Origin: Antennarius striatus
Lineage: Eukaryota > Chordata > Actinopteri > Lophiiformes > Antennariidae
Assembly: GCF_040054535.1 (NCBI RefSeq)
Contig: NC_090783.1
Coordinates: forward strand, 3,399,501 to 3,463,500
Direction of reading: 5' to 3'
DNA: 64,000 bases
Shown one piece after another: positions 50,721 to 64,000 of this stretch (its first letter is position 1; each line of letters starts with the position of its first letter). A model generated the notes under the pieces. The model saw nothing but the letters and a program-made list of their open reading frames with translations, did no database searches and was not told where the DNA came from. Both the position numbers and the translations under genes were made by a program.

Positions 50721-52592
50721 GAACACATTACAACTGGAAAAGCAGTTGCATGAAACACCGAGGACAATGAACCTCTTATCGAGGAAATCCCGGATTAATC
50801 AAATATTTTCAAAGATTTAGGGCTCGGTGCTGTCGGGTCTGTATCCTCAGGGGGAACACACGCAGAACTCAAGTGAATTATTTACGTCCCTCATGAATAA
50901 AGAAAATCTCTCCTCCAACTGAACTCCTGATGTCCTAAACGCTGCCGACCCAGAGGCGAGTCACCTGTCCACGACTCTGACTCGGTGAAATATTCATGTT
51001 GGAAAAGCAACACGTTCCCAGAGGGGGGAGAAAAAATCAGGTTGTGGATCCTGGATTTAACTCAGGGGCCTCATTTTACATTGTAAGCTCCTCTCCCACA
51101 AGACATCAACACAGCATCGCTATAGTTACAAGAGGAAGGGAGACAGAACAGGGCACATCAGGGGCCAATCAGATTTCACCTGGGGCCGGTACTAAAGCTG
51201 GGGCTAACAAAGCTTTTTATGACAGAGCCAATTTAGCCAAAGCAACATATGATCGATGCTCAGCTGCACAGCTCTGGTAAAGGAGTTTTCATTACATTTA
51301 TCGATTCCTGAATTCATTTCAGATCCAGCAAAGAGTCTAAAGGGAGGCAGTAGGGTTGAAGTGTGTTAAATGCAGGCGTGTACTGTTTGCATTAAGTGGG
51401 AAAAAAAAAAAAAGGTGAAAGTCGATTTCGAGACTTTTTAGAACTCTTTTTGCTGCACGACATTACGACTCCCCCTCCATCTCTAATTTAACCCACGATA
51501 AAGACAGGTAGCTATTATTCAAACTTCGAAAATAATGTTGATGAATTTTACTGCATGTGTAGCCCAACAAAGTCCAAACAGGCCAAGCACTAAGCTGAGA
51601 TTTAAGGCGCTCAAGCAGAACTCAAATCCTCAAACTCGGTTTTAAGGGGATTATTAGGAGGTATTGTTTTTGTCTGGGGTGCTGAATTTATTCCTAATGA
51701 GGAACAAAGCATGGTTTTGTGTTACTCGTCACCCCCACAGGTTGATATTCTGTCTCATAAATTTGTCGTGTTGCGATAAAAATTTGCAAAGGAGGAAGTA
51801 GAGAGAAAAAAAATCTTTAATGAGCACTACTTTATTTTGCAAATGCACCATTTTAAAAGTTTGTCCTGGAATACCCGATGAAATCCCGTCTGATGTTGAG
51901 CTGCGACGCTCCTCAGAAACATGACTATTAATAGGCTGCACCCTCACGTCCATCTCCAGCTCCATCAAAGCTGTCAGCTGGAGGTGACAGCGTCTGTTTA
52001 ATTCAAATTAGTGTTTTATTAAAAGCTCCATCATACAATAACATAGTTATTGGACAAATAACATGGATAATAATCAGTTTATTCCCATCAGCGGGGCAGA
52101 AACTGTATCTTCTCTCTTAATATAAAGAAAAATTCTAATTGGTGCCACCAGTGCTTCTTACCATGAGTTTTCACAAGAGTAATGTGGGTTTTTGGGTTAT
52201 GTAGTACAATCTGCAGAGAACAAAAACACTGGATGAGCTATTTAGGGGAAGTAAAGCTCTAATTATCGATCACATGAAATTATGACAGGTTTTGGTTCTG
52301 CTGCAAAAATTTGAGTCAGGAAAAAGAGACTCCTTCACAGAGTGTCTAGTCCAATATAACCAGTAATGCATTATGAATTTCCCAGTTTGGGATTATTAAA
52401 GTGTATGTATAACTATGTCTATAAGGTGTGTGCTGAAATTGTCCTGTATTCAACTTTAACGCTCGGGATTGTGAAGGAGGAACGATGGGGCCACAGGAGA
52501 GTTTCAGGGAAATAAACCCGATAAGGATGTGAACCTTGCAAAAGTCCCAAAACTGTCTTGAAGCTGGAGTCGTTTCACTGTTCATAACACTG

Positions 52593-52638
52593 ACACACAC
52601 ACACACACACACACATACACACACACACACACACGCAC
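52593..52638. repeat. (CA)n microsatellite
   Basis: CA run of about 46 bases with one TA and one CG interruption. Confidence 0.9.
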
Positions 52639-52762
52639 CTGCCAAGCCAGAGAACAAAGGCTTTCATAAAGGCTGCAGATGCACGAGTCGCCAACACAAC
52701 ACATCCCCCAAACTTAGCATTAATCTGCTAATAACCGTCTATGCAGAGCTGCCGGTGTGCAG

Positions 52763-52763
<1 letters not shown>

Positions 52764-52795
<32 letters not shown>
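52764..52795. repeat. (CA)n microsatellite
   Basis: CA run of about 32 bases. Confidence 0.9.
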
Positions 52796-52796
<1 letters not shown>

Positions 52797-55522
52797 GCTC
52801 TGCCAATGACTGTTTAAACAGTCCGTCAGCTAAGACCAATATGAAGGACTATCTCACCTGTGACACAGGTTGTATCACAGCTGTCAGCTAACCTGCGACT
52901 GAAGAGGCAATTAAAAATAAAACCTTTTAAATCAACAAGAAATCTGCACTTCATCACCAATAGAGCAGAAAAAAAAAGTGTTTTCGTCCCAGTCGTCAAC
53001 AATTTGTTGAGAGCATCATTTAAAAAAACCACAAGCAAATAAAAAATCTTTTTTTTTCCTTTTCAGCTTCAAGCTAACAGAGAATATTTTAAATGCTGAT
53101 AAAATAAGTGGTTTAGAATTTTTCGTAAGAATTTTGATATCATGGACAAATTATTTTAGCCATTTTTTAGAGGTAAAATGTCAAATATTTGATGGATTTT
53201 ACAGTTTAGACCATAAAATCTTGTGATGAAATATGAATTATAGTTAATATTTTATTATCTATTCACACAGTCTCTCCCTAAAATTAAAATTCTGGATACT
53301 AGCACCCGCAGACAACCTTCTAAAGAACGTATTTAATTTTAACTGTAGCAGCTCTGGAAACTTGGTGAAACCAATTTGGCACAGCTGTTGCTCTTTGCCG
53401 ACTCAGCATTATTCAGGACAACATAAAGCCAAGTTTTAGAGTAATGTTGGCCAACTCGAAGTACCTGCCCAACCTCCTAAAAGAGACGTTTCAAACATAA
53501 TCCAAAGAATTTTTTTCTCAAAGCACAGGACAAGACATCAAATCTCCAAATGGAAAAAAAACCAAAAACAAAAAAAACCCCAACAAAGACACCTGGAGAA
53601 AACCTAAACCGAGTGAAAGAAAAAACCTGCCAGGGCGAGGTAATGACAGGATGGAGGGATGAAACCAGACAGACTACACCATCTGTGGAGCTGTGGATCA
53701 AAAAAAAAAGGAGCTTGTAGTCTTCTTGCGTTTGTTCTTTTGTCAGCGTGCGATCGGTTGTCTGGCCTGCAGGACACCCCTGTGTCTCCATCACCTCTGG
53801 CTCCGCTCTCCGATTGTTGCTTCAGCAATCTGAGCCCGATTGGTGCCAAGATAAGCTTCAGGCAAATGCTGCTGCAAGACATCTGCACATGCTGCATGAA
53901 TTAGCACAAAACAGCAACAACAACAACAACAACAAAAACTGGGCTTAACGCAACAGATCCTGAGAGACGTGCAGGAGTTCTGGTCACCATAGAGACATCA
54001 GCAAGGAAACATGGAGGGAATGCAAACATGTTTACATGGCGGCGGGGGATCAGGGTTTACCCAAGGGCCTTGAGATGCAGCAGGACGCATTAGAAGGAAG
54101 TTGAAGACCTACCTCGAACTCACATTACAAGATCACATTATAAACTCTTACACACAACAACAACACGGCAAGCAGGAGTGGCGTTCATAAATCGCCGTGA
54201 CGATGTTGATCCCAGGGAGGAATCCGTCTTCTCAAACCTTTTATTGCCACCCTGTATAAAAGTTTCTTCCCTCACTTTCACATGTTTTATTTAAGGGGGC
54301 TTTTCGTCTTTATTTGACACTTTATAGCTGACAGACTTGGGTGGTAACAGGGGTGGGAGCATTGGTGGTGGGGGGGGGGACGACGTGTGAAAAGCAAGCA
54401 AACAAGCATGCTTTTATTTTCTTCCCCTTTTATCCTCCCCTGTTCTGTCGTGTCATCCAACAGTTCGTCATTGCGGACTAAAATTGAGTTTATAACACAA
54501 AGATTGACATATTTTTGGATCATGAAGACAATTAGAGCTGACTTAAGTCGGACACAACTATTCAGCCCCACTGAGCTCCCACAGAAATAAATCAAGCCCC
54601 CCTCAACATCTTCCTCCTCAGGGTGACGTCAGGGAATTGAGTTTTCCACATTAGTCCCAGCTTCCACAGCAACCAGGGGGTGACACCACCCTCTCCCTTG
54701 ACCTGACCCAGGGGAAAAAACCCCTTTCTTTTTACCCACTGGGGTATTGTGCCGAACACTTGAATGGATTGCCCTCTAATTCATCTCAGCGTGTATGGTG
54801 GTGTAGAAAAGACTCAGACGCCGGGGTCTGAGGTGCAGAACAAAACCAACAGGGGTAAAGAGATAAAGCTGAAAAGGAACGGGACGGGGCAGCATGTTCC
54901 ACCCCGACCACTGGAAGTCTGAGTTGGGTCATACTTCAATGTGGAATACAAATGTCTCCTGTAAACTCTAGAAAGAGTTTTTACTCATTATATGGGCAAA
55001 AAGTTTCAACTTTTTCTGCCTGACAAGTTAAACTGAAAACACACCTGCAGAAAGAGATCTAGAAATGTCCAGCTAGTTTTAGTCCAGCATGAAATCAACA
55101 GAACTGTACAATTATAGTAAATAAAAAACGTTTATCAGCTGATCAATGTGGAAAAAACAACAACAAAATGAAATATTTAATTTGAGTCAATAAAAACAAA
55201 ACGAAGAAATTCTAAAGAGAATAAACATTTACCTTGAAGCTGACGCATCATAAGAAAATCAAGTTCCCTGAACCCGCTGACGTTCCTTCTGTGATCCATA
55301 CCACACAGAACCGACCCGGGCCTCCCGTTAAACCCCCCCACTAACGGATCCGGACTGTATTCCGGGACATCTATCTTCTGGTCTTCACCTGTCGGGCCGG
55401 CGGCAATGCGCTAAAAGCGGACGCGCACGCTTCACCCTGCGCGGTGACTTCTACCGGAGGTCGGTCCCCGCGTCTCATCCACACAGCGGGAGATGCGGCG
55501 GTGGCGTCCCGCCTGACTTACC

Positions 55523-55800
55523 GGAGGGATGAGAGGTGCTGGCCGGGACGCGGTGATCCGGTCCGACGCCGTCGGAGTTAGTGGCGGATACTTTTCAGAG
55601 GAGAAAATCTGAGAATCTGCGCCGAAACCGACGAACCGCAGCAGCCAACACCGGACAGACGCAGCAGCGGCAGACGGCGGAGCCGAGCGCGTTCTCGTAC
55701 GTGATTGGGCCAGGTGGGGAAGCAGGCGCGTTCACGCGCCACGGGTGCGCGCAAGCAGTACAGACAACGAGGCAGCAGGATTTTGAAAGCAACAATTATG
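55523..55800 (-). promoter_or_regulatory. CpG-rich promoter and candidate noncoding first exon of FHDC1
   Basis: CpG density rises sharply from about 55380 to 55780. On the minus strand a strong donor TCCCTCCG|GTAAGTCAG gives an exon end at 55522/55523. No open frame is conserved here. The nearest downstream minus-strand gene is FHDC1, whose start codon lies 8.8 kb away, so this is best read as its 5' UTR exon. ARFIP1 ends at about 56.6 kb and does not overlap it. Confidence 0.55.
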
Positions 55801-55829
55801 TGTGTGTGCGTGTGTGCGTTTTAATTTAC

Positions 55830-56620
55830 TGGTAATTATAAATAAATAAATTTAATAGATAATTTATCCATCTATTTATTTATTTATTTATTTATTTATT
55901 AATTTCTACAGCGGAAGAAATGGATAAATAAATAAATGAATGAATGAGTAAATACTCCTCAGATGGCACTTTGTAATGATTTCTACAATCGGTAATGAGA
56001 TTGTTTACGGCAGTAATTCTCCTCCTCATGGATTGGCACAACCTCAAGATGACGTCATCTTATGGGAAGGATGCCCACTCAAGAGTTGGCCGGGGTTGTT
56101 GCTGAGTCTGAGGAGGATGGCCATGCTGTCGCTCACCCCCTCCCATCCCACCCTCCTCCAGCATTCCTGCTGACGTCATGTTCTACCTGGTGATCTCTTG
56201 AGCAGGACTAACATTTGTATGGAATTATCACAATACCTTTATTACATTTGTCTGACAGCTGTGCAGATTTAAATTTTCAGAAAAGACGGTCAGACTTTTT
56301 TCCCCGCAATTTCAGAGTCTTCTCATTATTTCTAATGAGAAATAACCCTTTACAAAGATAACATTAGCCACAGAAGCTGATTTATATTCTAATGTTTATT
56401 TGTGGGAAGGGTAAGTAGGATATAAACTGCTTACAAACTGGAAAGAAAAAACTGACAAAATATCACAATGAGTAAATATTTACTCAAAATATAATTATAA
56501 ATTCTCGTGAAGCGCATCGGTCCTCACTGAGGGTCTGAGGTTGTTTTTTTCAGCCCCTGGTGGAGACTTTTATATCAAACTTTGGCAAAGAAATAAAATC
56601 CCAAAGAAGCTTAATGAAAA
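55830..56620. other. Short FHDC1-ARFIP1 intergenic spacer
   Basis: Contains a (TTTA)n run at 55873-55900 and otherwise nothing recognisable. Only about 0.8 kb separates the presumed FHDC1 promoter from the presumed ARFIP1 poly(A) signal. Confidence 0.55.
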
Positions 56621-56626
56621 GAAACT

Positions 56627-56632
56627 TTTATT
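56627..56632 (-). terminator. Candidate ARFIP1 polyadenylation signal
   Basis: Minus-strand AATAAA. If used, the 3' UTR runs from 58456 to about 56610, roughly 1.8 kb, and includes a (GT)n run at about 58291-58312. This is inferred from position only. Confidence 0.4.
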
Positions 56633-58456
56633 TCCCCCCAAGGGGTTTACACAATATCCATAATCCCACATTAAGTCTTGTTAATGTTTCATTCTTATAA
56701 AGATAGAGCCACTAGCACATTCTGTGCTAGCGCTAGCACATCATTCTGGAGGTCTTTATGAAAGAAAGCCAAAGGGCAGCGTTGGTCACAGACTACATAC
56801 TGGTGATAAAAGAACATTACAAATATATAATCGCTCTATTTCAGGGAAACAATGAATTGACGTAAAACATTCACACCCTCACACCTCTATAATGAGCCAT
56901 AAGAAAAGTACAAATGAACAGAAGCGAAGATTCGATCGTTGTTTTGGTGCGAGAAGTCTTCTAAGAAAAATATAGGTTCATACAGACAGGCGGAAGCAAA
57001 CATGAGCAGCTCAGGCCAAATATGCTGGTCTCTCAAATACAAAAGTTTCTCACATTTTGGTTTCCACCTTATATTTAATACAATTCTTATAAGTTCTTTT
57101 GTGATTCGTCTCAAATGCATAAATGTGCATGTGTGCAATCATGATAAATATCTTTGAGAAGTCTTAAAATAGACCATCTGCTGTTATTGTAGTATTATTG
57201 GAGGTTCTTTTTGAACACAGGCGTGACTCTGTGTTGCGTGGAGTGTTTTCAGATATACAAGCTCTGCTTTTGGTCCTTTCTCTTGCTTGGTTGGTCCCGA
57301 GACCCGGTAGTGAGAACCTTTAAAATAACAAGGTGCCACAAGGGGTAAAGAACAAAGTCAGGAATTCAAGGCACATTCTGTCACATAAGGCCAGTCCTTC
57401 ATTTTTTTTTAAAAAAATTATGAGGATCAAAAGTTTTACCCATTCAGTCGTTTGCCATAAATGTAGACAAAATAGGGAAAAGGTCAGAATAACAGATGTT
57501 ACTGTTGATCAAAAGTCACATCGGCCTTTTCCTTGTTGTAAAAAGGGATCGCCGTGTTTTCAAGCCTCGATTTTAAACCATCAGTTTGACATTCTGCAGA
57601 ACACTTGGAGAGTCAGACGAACAGATTGACAACACACCAATTTACATGTGAAGCTACACACCCTACAAGTAAACTTAGCTTAGCGTTAAGACTGGAATCA
57701 GGTGGAAGATAGCTTGAACCATCCTGAGGAACATAACCCCAGACAGTTTTTTCTATTAGCTGTCTTCAAAAGTGCAGATTAGCAGAATTTTTTATTCACC
57801 GTTTCCAGTTTTCACGCTAAACCAAAGTCATCAGCTTCTGGCAGCAATTATAAACATTTGGGTGTGTTGATCGTTCCACTAACTCTTAGCTAGAACGCTA
57901 ATTATTACATATGCCCAAAAAAGTCAAACTTCCACTTATTTTTTTTAAAACTTATTTTGCTATTAAAGTGATCAAATTCCTCTGATCTCAAGATTCAAAT
58001 CACACTTTTATAAAGCATTTAACCCGATCAAAAGATGCTAAAAAAAAAAGGTAGCTGTTTTATCCCGCAGCTGCCATTACATGTCCGCCATGCTGAGATA
58101 CAAGATTCAGAAACTGGAGTAGAAAAAGGACATTTACAGTTTCCAGATTCACGTTTTTTACGGCAACAAATCCTTTTCGAGACTTTTTTTTTTTTAAACA
58201 GTATAAAAGTGCTCGTCCTATGCTTTCAAAATAACTGCAGGATGTAATAGAAGATTCAACAGAACGACAGTTAAATGGAGTGTGGAAGGGTTTGTGTGTG
58301 TGTGTGTGTGTGATTTTTTTTTTATGTTAAAAGATTTACAATTCTGGAAGTCTGAAAGGCAGTGACAGTATAGCTGATAAGGAAGGGGGGAGGGGATCCT
58401 GTAGAATTTGACATTCCCTGTCAAAGCGAGCCGCCGTGTGGAGTCGAACGGAGTGC

Positions 58457-61411
58457 TTAGTGCTCTTCCAGCCAGGATGGATTGTCCCCACCCGGCACTT
58501 TCAACTTGATATGGAACTGCTTGAGAGTCTGTTCCAGCTGCTCTTGATTTCCAGCGTAGTACGCAGCTATGGCGTTGTGGAACAGCATGAGCTGGTTGTG
58601 CAACACCTTCACCTGTAGCGGTACAAAGAAAGAAAGGGGATGATGTGTAAACCTGCAGTGAAACAAGACACACCGTTGGATCAAGCTCACCTTGTTCTCC
58701 TCTAGGAACTTCAGCTTGATGGAGACGTCGTTCCGCATCCTCTCGTATTTCTCGCGGTGGATCTGGAACTGCTGCTGGGATTGCTCGATCTTGGGCATGG
58801 TGGTGGCATCGCGTGGCCCCAGATTCAGCTCCTCCAGATCCGTACGGTACGCGTCGTACTCGATCCTGGAAGCGTTGAAAAAATTCAATCCAAATATAAG
58901 TTTGGATGCAAAAAACCAGGACTTGTTGTGGAGGACAAAACATTTACAGGATACAATTCAATACCTACCGGGCAAATTCATACTGCTTGATATTCAGCAT
59001 GGTGTCTTCGATTGTTTTGTCCACCAGTGTGTCAACACTGGAGATGAAAAAGGTGATCGCTCCCATCAGCGTTTCTCCATTTTTGGCCAAAAGCTTTTGT
59101 GTTTCAGCGTTGTACCCAAACTCCTCCTGAAGAGAAACTCATTTAGTGACGTACTGATTCTTTATGATCAATGTCCACACTAAAGGTCTTTGCTAAGATC
59201 TGCTTGATTTGAGTATCAGGACTCACGTGGAGTTCTGGCGACTTGAGGCTGAGGTCGGCGAAGGCGTCGCCCAGCTGTCTCTGCGTCTGCATCATCTGGG
59301 ACAGCTGATTGGCTAGCATCTGAGCCAGTTTGATGACATGCTGGTACTTCCTCTTGTTGTCACGGAGGATTTCGATTTGAGCCTCCAGCTCCATGTCCAC
59401 GGTCCTGGAGCCTCGGCCCAGCTTCTCCGACAGGATCTGTCTGGTGCACTGAGGAGGAGAGGAGGGTTATCGACCGGAGTGTAAGACGTTAACCGTTTTT
59501 AGTTTAGAGAGAGTAACGGGTAGAGAGACAATCAGGAGGAGAGTGGAGCGAAGATACTGAAGTCTAAAACAGGACAAGATACGGATCATTAAGGCGGGTC
59601 GATTTGGAGTTTGCTTCTCTTTTCGTCTGACATTCTAGAGACAGAGAGAAGATTAAAATAGGAGAGGAGAAGAACAGAACAAGAAATGAAGAATGGAGGA
59701 TTACTTTATACGTGTTGATGCTCCACTTTCTCACAAGATCCAGTTTCTCCATGGCGGGGTTCTTCACGTCATCCGAAAGCACCACCGCTCCACTCTCTGG
59801 CTGTGCTTTTGTTTCCCCTGGATAATTAATTCATAATTTAAAGAGCGATTAAGATGAGATCAAGTTAAGACAAAAAAAAAAAAGAAAACAGAAGACAAAA
59901 CGAGACAAAAAGAGGAATGGACCAGATAAAAAGAGGAAAAACTTTGATTCTGGTGACTGGAAAAAGGAAATTAAGCAAAGAATTGAAAGCATTTCTTTTT
60001 AACGTGTGATTTAAAATGTTTTAAATCACATCACATGAAGAAAAAATGTTTTTTAAATGGCTGGTTAGTTGGTGTATTCACATCTGTGTTTACTTCTTTT
60101 CATCCGTTTTGGAGGATCCATAAAATGGGACAGCAAACATGAGCAGGAAGACACACCCAGACAGAAAGTGAAAGCAGTTTTCTTTCCAGGCAAAGCGAAC
60201 GCTTTGGGCATCGGATCTAGACGTTCTGAAATCTAGATCTTTGGAAAACTGACTCCATTATGTGCGTATTATTAGTCACCGCAAAAGCAGGGATCTACTT
60301 CAGTTAGCCCGGGGTGATTGAAAGGTCAAGTCTTTGAGAGCCAACAAGGGAACAAGGAGCAGGTAGGAAACAGATGAAAACCAAAAAGGAGGGGAATCTC
60401 AGTCTGCAGTTAATTCATAGTGTGTTTAGTGACAAATCAGCATCATCTCATTCACACTCGCTGAGGGTACCTTTGTCAGCCTGACTGTCGCTCATAGAGC
60501 GTGCCAGGCGGCTGGCGACAGCCGAGCTGGGCGCTACGGGCGCCACGGGAGACGAGGGCAGGCTGGCTGACCCTGAGAGATATTCAGAGTTATGATTCAT
60601 GAACACGTTAACGTCCCTCCAAAAACAAGTGGAAAAACAAAAAAAAAAAAAAAGGAGGGGGGGGTGTCTTGTGTGTTTGTTTGCGTTTCCAAACACCAAG
60701 CCTGCCTCAACTGACGGTAGACGGCATGGATAGCCATGGCAACGGTAGCGGAAAACAGGCTGCAGCGGCGCGCTCCTCGACGGGGGAGATTTTTATTTGC
60801 ATTTGAAACGAGAGGGGAATGACGATGAAAAAGACAGGAGGATCAAAAACGTGGAGATCAGAGGACGCGCGTTTAATTCAGTTGGATGTCCACCTTTATA
60901 AATTCAAATGTCTGCTCCTCAGATGTCACGTGGATTATGAACCAATGAGAATACACGGAAAGGAAGAGTGTAAATAAGGAGGAACAGATGGGCCACTGAA
61001 AAACAAAAACAGATGAAAAAAAAACAGGAAGAAGGGAAGGAGGGGGAAGAGGAGGAGAGGATTTTTACCTTTGAATGGTCCTGATTCAATAATGCCCTCT
61101 GTCGTGGAAGCAAAGTTGCTGGAGGCGACACATGAGTCTGACAGGTTAAGGGCTCCAGGGCTGCTGGGGGAAGGGTCCTACAAAAGAATTACAACCACTG
61201 ATGTACAAAAGATGACAAGTTATCAGGAGATGAGACGGGAAAGACAAGACCAAAGCTAAAAGAACTCGATCACAGGTGGGTTGTGGGCGCTGAAACTTTA
61301 CGCTGAACAAACCCTTACCCTCTGGAAAACCGTCTCAGGGTTCTGATCCAGCTCTCCATTGCTGGTGACGGAGATTTCAGCGGCTGAGCTTCTATGGGAC
61401 TCCTCAGCCAT
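58457..61411 (-). CDS. arfip1: ARFIP1, arfaptin-1
   Basis: Crescent-shaped BAR-domain (AH-type) dimer that binds ARL1, ARF and Rac GTPases and PI4P at the trans-Golgi, where it restrains vesicle and secretory-granule scission. Eight coding exons: 61319-61411, 61069-61177, 60471-60572, 59705-59817, 59227-59448, 58969-59126, 58691-58865 and 58457-58612. All are GT-AG and total 375 aa plus TAA; human is 373. The N-terminus is [20 protein letters not shown], followed by a Ser/Pro-rich linker that varies most from human. The AH/BAR region starts around [20 protein letters not shown] and continues with [31 protein letters not shown] and [18 protein letters not shown], to the C-terminus [11 protein letters not shown]. 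The start is the conserved MAEES in an exon beginning at 61420. No defects are seen. Confidence 0.96.
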
Positions 61412-61420
61412 CGCACCTTC

Positions 61421-64000
61421 CTGTGGAGGAGGTGACACAAAGCAGGTTAGTCTTTTAAAACACTCCCTTCGAGGACAGGATGTATGGTAAGACGCGGACC
61501 GCCATCTGGTGGACACACACGTTCTAAAGAGGGAACAAAATTAGTACGCAGGACAAAATTGTTCCACCCAGGAAGCGATTGAAGATAATACGCGCTTTCA
61601 TTCTCGTCAAGCCGCCACCTTTTAATTATTTGTGGAATTCATTTCCAGCATGACAGGTTTCACCAGGATACCAGGAAGGTCTGGCGCTACAGGTGTCAGC
61701 TTCAGCGCTCTTCTTTTACAACAGGATGGAAAAGGGAAGCAACTGCACCGTACTGCGTTCACTTTTTTTTTTTTTACAATAGGTGTGCCGTAACGTTTTA
61801 CTACATAATGCCTCCACTTCAGTCATAAAACACACAGGATCCCCTGCCATAAAAGAAGGACTGAGGTCATAAAAGTCGTCCCTACGAAACATGACGGGTA
61901 GAGGGATCCATTTCCTACAACGTGGCTGAGATTTTGAAAAAAAAATAAAAAGAAGGAATCAAGCAGCTGCCTCTGACTTTAGCATCTGGCTCCTTGTCAA
62001 AATATACCTCTGAGTATTTCCATAAAAACACAAGTTCGAGTGACATGAAATATTTCAGACCGCATTGAGAGCAGTGGGTTCAAACCGGTCATTTATGGTC
62101 ACAGTTTGGGAAAATAAAAAGAACTAGCGATGCAGGAAATCACTGGACTGAATTATCCCTGGCCTCAACACCACGTGGACAGACTTTCTTCACGACAAAA
62201 TAAACCGGTAAATCGTGCTCCGTTTTGTTCCAGCCTGACACACTGGCTTGTTTGGTTACATATTGAGATGCTGCTGTGCAGAACGCCACGGGGTGGAGTC
62301 AGCGGTGAACGGCAGCTTCCTCCGCTGGCTGCTGGCAAGAAAGGACCGATCAGCTGGGCCGTCAAGCAACATTTTTGTGGCCCAGTTTGCTGTGGACTTG
62401 GGAACTGGGAGACTCGCCAAACTGCTATAAAAACTTTCAAAAGGTCACATGGTTATAAATGTTGATAAGGAACATGCAAGGGGATGGTGTATAAGTAGTA
62501 CTGAATGAGGAACAAATCTGAATTTGTAACTTTGAAGAAGATCCCCTAAATTATAGGTGAAATTTGAGTGGGAAATAGCTTGAAGCAACATCTGGGTCTG
62601 GTCCCGGCAGAATAACTGGCTCCACTGTGTCAGCAAAACAAAGGCAAAAAGAATTTAAAATAAGGGTTTTTATCAGTGACACACTTCATATCAAAGCACG
62701 GGTGTTCTTTTGAGTTTACTTCCTAAATGGTATCCTAACTGGTTCAGTTTCCTCCAGCGCCTGTAAATTCACACCGATTGTGACCTTGAATGCGACGGTG
62801 TCGGCACACTTAAACCAGTCGTAGGCAAACAACCGATTCAAGATATTTAAATAGAGAATGAACAGTGAATATACGTACATGCCCATAACAAGACAGACAC
62901 TGCTAAGCTGTGGGGATTTTGTGATGTGAGAAAAAAAAAAAAAGTTCAACGATACATCTTTAAAATTAGAGCTTCCTCAAAAGTCGCCTCACATCTGTCT
63001 CCAATGTAAACACATCTATAATAAGGTGTTCTTTTCTCATTGTAACACGTCATTACACTCCATGTGTGTGTGTGTGTTTGTGTGTAAAGAGAAAAAGCTC
63101 ATCTCTGAGAAGTTGACTGGTTGATGTAAAGAAGTCAATGTGCGAGGAGGGTTGTGTCATGTGACACACATAAATACTTTAAGGCCATATGATTCCTTCG
63201 CGGAGGCAGACAGGCAGCAACGACTTGTTTAACCACCCACTCAGATAAGACTGGTGAAAGCAGAAAACCAGTCTAACTATGAGCAAACTGCAAATGATTT
63301 AAGAGACCTGCCTTATTTTTAAGTTGCTATTTTTTGCTGCAGCTGAGGCAGAACCATCCCATTATTTAAATTTTCTAAAGCTGCATGGCTTAATGTTGAC
63401 GATAGAGGTGTAGATCCTGTCAGTGTTGGTCTAAAGCAGCACTGACTGAAAAAATGGGGTGAGAAATTAATGAGGCGTACGACAGGCAAGGTGAGGCATG
63501 TCCTCCATTGCTGTAACGCTGCAGTTCGGTATCCTGGATACGAACGAACATGGGAGGGAGGGAGAAAGGGATGACAACAATGAGCTACTTATCCAATTAT
63601 TTGCGTCAGCTGAAAAAGGAAAACGATCACGTCCTGCCTCTCCAGCTACGGAGGAATGTGACACACCCATATTGGGTTAAAGCTGCAGAAAGGATGGGAG
63701 ACTTTTCTTAAAATAAAAAAAAACAAACAAAAAACAACTGGATTACGCTCCTTTAGCCGAGCTGCTAAAGGAGCACATTTAAATTCTCCACATCTGACGT
63801 CAGTGCTGGCAAGGAGCGCGAAACAGAAACGTGGCCCGTGAGCTGTGAGCCTCAAACGTCATCCATTCCAGCTGCAGGAGAGAAGTGGGATTGACCGAGC
63901 GTGCAGTCAAGAGTCCAGGCCTGATTCACTTACTGGATCATGTGACTGACAACATACCGAGCTCCATGTATAGCTAACTCACAAACAGGAAACAAAAAAA
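61421..64000 (-). other. ARFIP1 upstream intron region
   Basis: The first coding exon begins at an acceptor (CTCCACAG, exon start 61420), so the ARFIP1 promoter lies further right. A minus-strand donor-like CCA|GTAAGTGA near 63933 and a CRE TGACGTCA at 63795-63802 are the only signals noticed, and neither is confirmed. No other gene is seen. Confidence 0.45.

Overview
The window is vertebrate nuclear DNA, almost certainly from a ray-finned fish with a compact genome. The evidence is split genes with short GT-AG introns, abundant (CA)n microsatellites, teleost-type LINE tails and MITEs, and five genes packed into about 64 kb. A percomorph such as a pufferfish would fit, but the species is not determined.

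All five genes lie head to tail on the minus strand. From right to left the order is ARFIP1 (coding 58457-61411), FHDC1 (40484-46720), TRIM2 (20519-25878), MND1 (7734-16491) and the 5' end of TMEM131L (1597-5645, running off the left edge). From memory this is the same order and relative orientation as on human 4q31.3, so the block is conserved vertebrate synteny. I rebuilt every coding exon by hand from splice signals and frame. MND1 (205 aa), TRIM2 (744 aa), FHDC1 (1188 aa) and ARFIP1 (375 aa) all read through without a break, at lengths equal or close to the human proteins.

Layout: 1-5.9 kb, TMEM131L 5' exons and GC-rich promoter. 5.9-7.3 kb, intergenic DNA with one copy of a dispersed repeat. 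7.3-16.6 kb, MND1. 16.6-20.3 kb, intergenic DNA with the second repeat copy, a MITE with perfect 31-bp terminal inverted repeats, and a short tandem repeat. 20.3-27.5 kb, TRIM2 with a candidate TATA-driven upstream first exon. 27.5-40.5 kb, gene-poor DNA with microsatellites, a tRNA-like SINE head, a LINE fragment flanked by a 16-bp target-site duplication, and a TA-flanked MITE containing a LINE tail. 40.5-55.8 kb, FHDC1 with a candidate CpG-rich noncoding first exon about 8.8 kb upstream of its start codon. 56.6-64 kb, ARFIP1 and its upstream region.

The genes do not form one pathway. MND1 acts in meiotic recombination, TRIM2 is a neuronal E3 ubiquitin ligase, FHDC1 is an actin- and microtubule-acting formin, ARFIP1 is a Golgi BAR-domain protein, and TMEM131L is a membrane protein. 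I found no new multi-gene system. The points most worth a second look are the direct repeats flanking MND1, the nested mobile elements, the MND1 first exon whose only coding content is ATG, a 44-bp hairpin in MND1 intron 1, the candidate alternative promoters and CTCF-like sites, and conserved islands in the disordered FHDC1 tail.
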